Of a stretch of 64,000 nt of DNA, positions 58,701-64,000 are shown piece after piece (position 1 is the first letter of the stretch; each line of letters starts with the position of its first letter). The notes below the pieces were generated by a model. That model was not told the DNA's origin, ran no database searches, and saw only the letters and a program-made list of their open reading frames with translations. The DNA lies in the NCBI GenBank assembly GCA_037893225.1, contig JAZGUH010000413.1:806001-870000 (forward strand). Direction: 5' to 3'. The position numbers and the translations under genes are program-made. This DNA is from Hippasteria phrygiana. Lineage: Eukaryota; Echinodermata; Asteroidea; Valvatida; Goniasteridae.

Positions 58701-61129
58701 ATCTTCACTGATCGCAGTGTATAGTAGGTGTTCTGGTCTCCATGCGGAGTCGTGGGTTCGAATCCCACTTCTGACAACCTCTATTTTAACAACTGAATTC
58801 ATCAAGATCTATTGCTGTAAACTCTGCAGTACGTGTCGTGTCAGAATGGCCGAGCGGTCTAAGGCTCCAGACTTAAGGTGAGAAATCTTCACTGATCGCA
58901 GTGTATAATTGGTATTCTGTCTCCATACGGAGGCGCGGGTTCGAATGGCACTTCTGACAACCTTTACTTTAACACAAGTAACCAGAAATCATCAAGATCT
59001 ATTGCTGTAAACTCTCAAGTATTTGTCGTGTCAGAATGGCCGAGCGGTCTAAGGCGCCAGACTCAAGGTGATAAATCTTCACTGATCACAGTGACATATT
59101 GGGTGTTCTGGTCTCCGCATGGAGGCGTGGGTTCGAATCCCACTTCTGACAACATTTTTTTTCTTGAACAAAAACAACCTGAAATAGTCAAGATCTATTC
59201 CTAGAGACTAAGCTATTCGTATCGTATCAGAATGGCCAAGCGGTCTAAGGCGCCGGATTTTAGGTGATACATTTTTACTGATCGCAGTGTATATTAGGTG
59301 TTCTGGTCTCCATGCGGAGGCGTGGGTTCGAATCCCACTTCTGACAACCTCTTTTTTAACAACTGAATTCATCAAGATCTATTGCTGTAAACTCTGCAGT
59401 ACCTGTCGTGTCAGAATGGCCGAGCGGTCTAAGGCGCCAGACTCAAGATGATAAATCTTCACTGATCACAGTGACATATTGGGTGTTCTGGTCTCCGCAT
59501 GGAGGCGTGGGTTCGAATCCCACTTCTGACAACATTTTTTTTCTTGAACAAAAACAACCTGAAATAGTCAAGATCTATTCCTAGAGACTAAGCTATTCGT
59601 ATCGTATCAGAATGGCCAAGCGGTCTAAGGCGCCGGATTTTAGGTGATACATTTTTACTGATAGCAGTGTATATCAGGTGTTCTGGTCTCCATGCGGAGG
59701 CGTGGGTTCGAATCCCACTTCTGACAACCTCTTTTTTAACAACTGAATTCATCAAGATCTATTGCTGTAAACTCTGCAGTACCTGTCGTGTCAGAATGGC
59801 CGAGCGGTCTAAGGCTCCAGACTTAAGGTGAGAAATCTTCACTGATTGCAGTGTATAATTGGTGTTCTGGTCTCCATGCGGAGGCGTGGGTTCGAATGCC
59901 ACATCTGACAACCTTTACTTTAACACAAGTAACCAGAAATCATCAAGATCTATTGCTGTAAACTCTCAAGTATTTGTCGTGTCAGAATGGCCGAGTGGTC
60001 TAAGGCGCCAGACTCAAGGTGATAAATCTTCACTGATCACAGTGACATATTGGGTGTTCTGGTCTCCGCTTGGAGGCGTGGGTTCGAATCCCACTTCTGA
60101 CAACATTTTTTTTCTTGAACAAAAACAACCTGAAATAGTCAAGATCTATTCCTACAAACTAAGTTATTCGTATCGTGTCAGAATGGCCAAGCGGTCCAAG
60201 GCGACGGATTTATGGTGATACATTTTTACTGATCGCAGTGTATATTAGGTTTTCTGGTCTCCATGCGGAGGCGTGGGTTCGAATCCCACTTCTGACAACC
60301 TTTATTTTAACAACTGAATTCATCAAGAGCTATTGTTGTAAACTCTGCATTACTTGTCATGTCAGAATGGCCGAGCGGTCTAAGGCGCCAAACTCAAGGT
60401 GATAAATCTTCACTGATCACAGTGACATATTGGGTGTTCTGGTCTCCGTATGGAGGCGTGGGTTCGAATCCTACTTCTGACAACATCTTTTTTCCGGATC
60501 AAAAACAACCTGAAATAGTCAAGATCTATTCCTAGAGACAAATAAGCTATTCGTGTCGTGTCAGAATGGCCGAGCGGTCTAAGGCGCCAGACTTAAGGGG
60601 ATCAATCTTCACTGATCGCAGTGTATATTAGGTGTTCTGGTCTCCATGCGGAGTCGTGGGTTCGAATCCCACTTCTGACAACAACTATTTGAACAACTGA
60701 ATTCATCAAGATCTATTGCTGTAAACTCTGCAGTACGTGTCTTGTCAGAATGGCAGAGCGGTCTAAGGCTCCAGACTTAAGGTGAGAAATCTTCACTGAT
60801 CGCAGTGTATAATTGGTGTTCTGTCTCCATACGGAGGCGTGGGTTCGAATGGCACTTCTAACAACCTTTACTTTAACACAAGTAACCAGAAATCATCAAG
60901 ATCTATTGCTGTAAACTCTCAAGTATTTGTCGTGTCAGAATGGCCGAGCGGTCTAAGGCGCCAGACTCAAGGTGATAAATCTTCACGGATCACAGTGACA
61001 TATTGGGTGTTCTGGTCTCTGCATGGAGGCGTGGGTTCGAATCCCACTTCTGACAACATTTTTTTTCTTGAACAAAAACAACCTGAAATAGTCAAGATCT
61101 ATTCCTAGAGACTAAGCTATTCGTATCGT
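55797..61129 (+). repeat. 5333-bp higher-order unit, copy 1 (28 units)
   Basis: Units: TTA 55797-55917, TAA-C 55981-56101, CAA 56172-56293, TAT 56368-56488, CAA 56552-56673, TAA-H 56751-56871, TAA-C' 56935-57054, CAA 57125-57246, TAT 57321-57441, CAA-G with CAT 57505-57626, TAA-H 57705-57825, TAA-C 57885-58005, CAA 58076-58197, TAT 58272-58392, CAA-G 58456-58577, TAA-H 58656-58776, TAA-C' 58840-58959, CAA 59030-59151, TTA 59226-59346, CAA 59410-59531, TTA 59606-59726, TAA-C 59790-59910, CAA 59981-60102, TAT 60177-60297, CAA 60361-60482, TAA-H 60560-60680, TAA-C' 60744-60863, CAA 60934-61055. It is itself built from pieces of the 2858-bp unit. Confidence 0.92.
57505..57626 (+). pseudogene. Class G unit with anticodon CAT
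   Basis: Stem CCAAA and loop CTCATG put CAT (Met-type) at the anticodon, while the intron keeps TTG, the complement of CAA. The T arm has the class G damage (TTCAGAT), so expression is unlikely. The same unit lies 5333 bp later at 62838-62959. Confidence 0.75.
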
Positions 61130-64000
61130 GGCAGAATGGCCAAGCAGTCCAAGGCGCCGGATTTTAGGTGATACATTTTTACTGATCGCAGTGTATATTA
61201 GGTGTTCTGGTCTCCATGCGGAGGCGTGGGTTCGAATCCCACTTCTGACAACCTCTATTTCAACAACTGAATTCATCAAGATCTATTGCTGTAAACTCTA
61301 CAGTACCTGTCGTGTCAGAATGGCCGAGCGGTCTAAGGCTCCAGACTTAAGGTGAGAAATCTTCACTGATTGCAGTGTATAATTGGTGTTCTGGTCTCCA
61401 TGCGGAGGCGTGGGTTCGAATGCCACATCTGACAACCTTTACTTTAACACAAGTAACCAGAAATCATCAAGATCTATTGCTGTAAACTCTCAAGTATTTG
61501 TCGTGTCAGAATGGCCGAGCGGTCTAAGGCGCCAGACTCAAGGTGATAAATCTTCACTGATCACAGTGACATGTTGGGTGTTCTGGTCTCCGCTTGGAGG
61601 CGTGGGTTCGAATCCCACTTCTGACAACATTTTTTTTCTTGAACAAAAACAACCTGAAATAGTCAAGATCTATTCCTAGAGACTAAGTTATTCGTATCGT
61701 GTCAGAATGGCCAAGCGGTCCAAGGCGACGGATTTATGGTGATACATTTTTACTGATCGCAGTGTATATTAGGTTTTCTGGTCTCCATGCGGAGGCGTGG
61801 GATCGAATCCCACTTCTGACAACCTTTATTTTAACAACTGAATTCATCAAGAGCTATTGTTGTAAACTCTGCATTACTTGTCATGTCAGAATGGCCGAGC
61901 GGTCTAAGGCGCCAAACTCAAGGTGATAAATCTTCACTGATCACAGTGACATATTGGGTGTTCTGGTCTCCGTATGGAGGCGTGGGTTCGAATCCCACTT
62001 CTGACAACATCTTTTTTCCGGATCAAAAACAACCTGAAATAGTCAAGATATATTCCTAGAGACAAATAAGCTATTCGTATCGTGTCAGAATGGCCGAGCG
62101 GTCTAAGGCGCCAGACTTAAGGGGATCAATCTTCACTGATCGCAGTGTATATTAGGTGTTCTGGTCTCCATGCGGAGTCGTGGGTTCGAATCCCACTTCT
62201 GACAACATCTATTTTAACAACTGAATTCATCAAGATCTATTGCTGTAAACTCTGCAGTACGTGTCGTGTCAGAATGGCCGAGCGGTCTAAGGCTCCAGAC
62301 TTAAGGTGAGAAATCTTCACTGATCGCAGTGTATAATTGGTGTTCTGTCTCCATACGGAGGCGTGGGTTCGAATGGCACTTCTAACAACCTTTACTTTAA
62401 CACAAGTAACCAGAAATCATCAAGATCTATTGCTGTAAACTCTCAAGTATTTGTCGTGTCAGAATGGCCGAGCGGTCTAAGGCGCCAGACTCAAGGTGAT
62501 AAATCTTCACTGATCACAGTGACATATTGGGTGTTCTGGTCTCCGCTTGGAGGCGTGGGTTCGAATCCCACTTCTGACAACATTTTTTTTCTTGAACAAA
62601 AACAACCTGAAATAGTCAAGATCTATTCCTAGAGACTAAGTTATTCGTATCGTGTCAGAATGGCCAAGCGGTCCAAGGCGACGGATTTATGGTGATACAT
62701 TTTTACTGATCGCAGTGTATATTAGGTTTTCTGGTCTACATGCGGAGGCGTGGGTTCGAATCCCACTTCTGACAACCTTTATTTTAACAACTGAATTCAT
62801 CAAGAGCTATTGTTGTAAACTCTGCATTACTTGTCGTGTCAGAATGGCCGAGCGGTCTAAGGCGCCAAACTCATGGTGATAAATCTTCACTGATCACAGT
62901 GACATATTGGGTGTTCTGGTCTCCGTGTAGAGGCGTGTGTTCAGATCCCACTTCTGACAACATCTTTTTTTCCGGATCAAAAACAACCTGAAATAGTCAA
63001 GATATATTCCTAGAGACAAATAAGCTATTCGTATCGTGTCAGAATGGCCGAGCGGTCTAAGGCGCCAGACTTAAGGTGATCAATCTTCACTGATCGCAGT
63101 GTATAGTAGGTGTTCTGGTCTCCATGCGGAGTCGTGGGTTCGAATCCCACTTCTGACAACCTCTATTTTAACAACTGAATTCATCAAGATCTATTGCTGT
63201 AAACTCTGCAGTACCTGTCGTGTCAGAATGGCCGAGCGGTCTAAGGCTCCAGACTTAAGGTGAGAAATCTTCACTGATTGCAGTGTATAATTGGTGTTCT
63301 GGTCTCCATGCGGAGGCGTGGGTTCGAATGCCACATCTGACAACCTTTACTTTAACACAAGTAACCAGAAATCATCAAGATCTATTGCTGTAAACTCTCA
63401 AGTATTTGTCGTGTCAGAATGGCCGAGCGGTCTAAGGCGCCAGACTCAAGGTGATAAATCTTCACTGATCACAGTGACATATTGGGTGTTCTGGTCTCCG
63501 CTTGGAGGCGTGGGTTCGAATCCCACTTCTGACAACATTTTTTTTCTTGAACAAAAACAACCTGAAATAGTCAAGATCTATTCCTAGAGACTAAGTTATT
63601 CGTATCGTGTCAGAATGGCCAAGCGGTCCAAGGCGACGGATTTATGGTGATACATTTTTACTGATCGCAGTGTATATTAGGTTTTCTGGTCTCCATGCGG
63701 AGGCGTGGGATCGAATCCCACTTCTGACAACCTTTATTTTAACAACTGAATTCATCAAGAGCTATTGTTGTAAACTCTGCATTACTTGTCGTGTCAGAAT
63801 GGCCGAGCGGTCTAAGGCGCCAAACTCAAGGTGATAAATCTCCACTGATCACAGTGACATATTGGGTGTTCTGGTCTCCGTGTAGAGGCGTGTGTTCAGA
63901 TCCCACTTCTGACAACATCTTTTTTTCCGGATCAAAAACAACCTGAAATAGTCAAGATATATTCCCAGAGACAAATAAGCTATTCGTATCGTGTCAGAAT
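61130..64000 (+). repeat. 5333-bp higher-order unit, copy 2 (cut by window end)
   Basis: Units: TTA 61130-61250, TAA-C 61314-61434, CAA 61505-61626, TAT 61701-61821, CAA 61885-62006, TAA-H 62084-62204, TAA-C' 62268-62387, CAA 62458-62579, TAT 62654-62774, CAA-G with CAT 62838-62959, TAA-H 63038-63158, TAA-C 63222-63342, CAA 63413-63534, TAT 63609-63729, CAA-G 63793-63914, TAA-H 63993-64000 (cut). After 63158 the offset to copy 1 becomes 5337 because copy 1 lacks 4 nt in the spacer before 57885. Shared rare changes (GTCTACATGC at 57321 and 62654, CAT anticodons) confirm the duplication. Confidence 0.92.
63993..64000 (+). tRNA. tRNA-Leu(TAA) class H, only the first 8 nt in the window
   Basis: GTCAGAAT begins 79 nt after the class G unit, the spacing that always precedes a class H gene here. 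The array continues beyond the window. Confidence 0.7.

Noticed and set aside
1..64000. tRNA-derived SINE tandem repeats
   Set aside because: Units have complete 3' ends, introns and terminators, no SINE body or A-tail, and lie head to tail rather than dispersed with target duplications.

Overview
This window is almost entirely one head-to-tail array of intron-containing eukaryotic tRNA-Leu genes and their decayed relatives, all on the + strand. By eye I count about 317 tRNA-like units at a mean spacing of about 190.5 bp. No cellular protein-coding gene is supported. The evidence for a eukaryotic nuclear genome is: tRNA-Leu bodies with a long variable arm and discriminator A73, 37-38 nt introns directly 3' of position 37, internal A and B boxes, T-run Pol III terminators, and a PIF/Harbinger DNA transposon carrying a HARBI1-like fragment. 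An animal is most likely; the species cannot be told from the sequence.

Unit classes used below, named by anticodon. CAA: tRNA-Leu reading UUG, about 104 units, mostly intact. TAA-D, TAA-E and TAA-H: tRNA-Leu reading UUA, structurally sound, about 52 units. TAA-C and TAA-C': C61 of the B box changed to G, probable pseudogenes, about 65. TAA-I: A33 and an altered 3' end, 4. TTA: would read the UAA stop codon, 43. TCA: would read UGA, 3. TAT: would read Ile AUA, 24. CAA-G: CAA units with a damaged T arm, 22, two of which carry CAT.

Layout. 1-1723: irregular leader. 1724-8638: three full copies and one partial copy of a 10-gene, 1890-bp higher-order unit. 8639-10807: array with a 973-bp Harbinger element (9567-10539) inserted inside one tRNA unit. 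10808-13651: a 2.84-kb non-tRNA insert of two related units, rich in TGACGTCA palindromes and ending in two strong hairpins. 13652-16927: 8-gene unit of 1524 bp. 17142-22084: 5-gene unit of 969 bp. 22085-34842: mosaic in which the TAT, CAA-G, TAA-H and TAA-C' classes first appear. 34843-38082: 7-gene unit of 1333 bp. 38083-42210: 5-gene unit of 954 bp. 42285-47602: mosaic. 47603-55796: 15-gene unit of 2858 bp, two full copies and one lacking two genes. 55797-64000: 28-gene unit of 5333 bp and the start of its second copy.

The array would supply the two tRNAs for the UUR leucine codons. A CAAGATCTATT block lies 37 nt upstream of nearly every unit, whichever spacer is present, and is a candidate upstream promoter element. 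CAA units end in T8 runs, whereas the TAA-C units that precede many of them have no run of four T before the next gene, so read-through transcripts are possible. The most unusual content is the set of Leu-bodied units with stop-codon or isoleucine anticodons whose introns still carry the complement of the ancestral anticodon.
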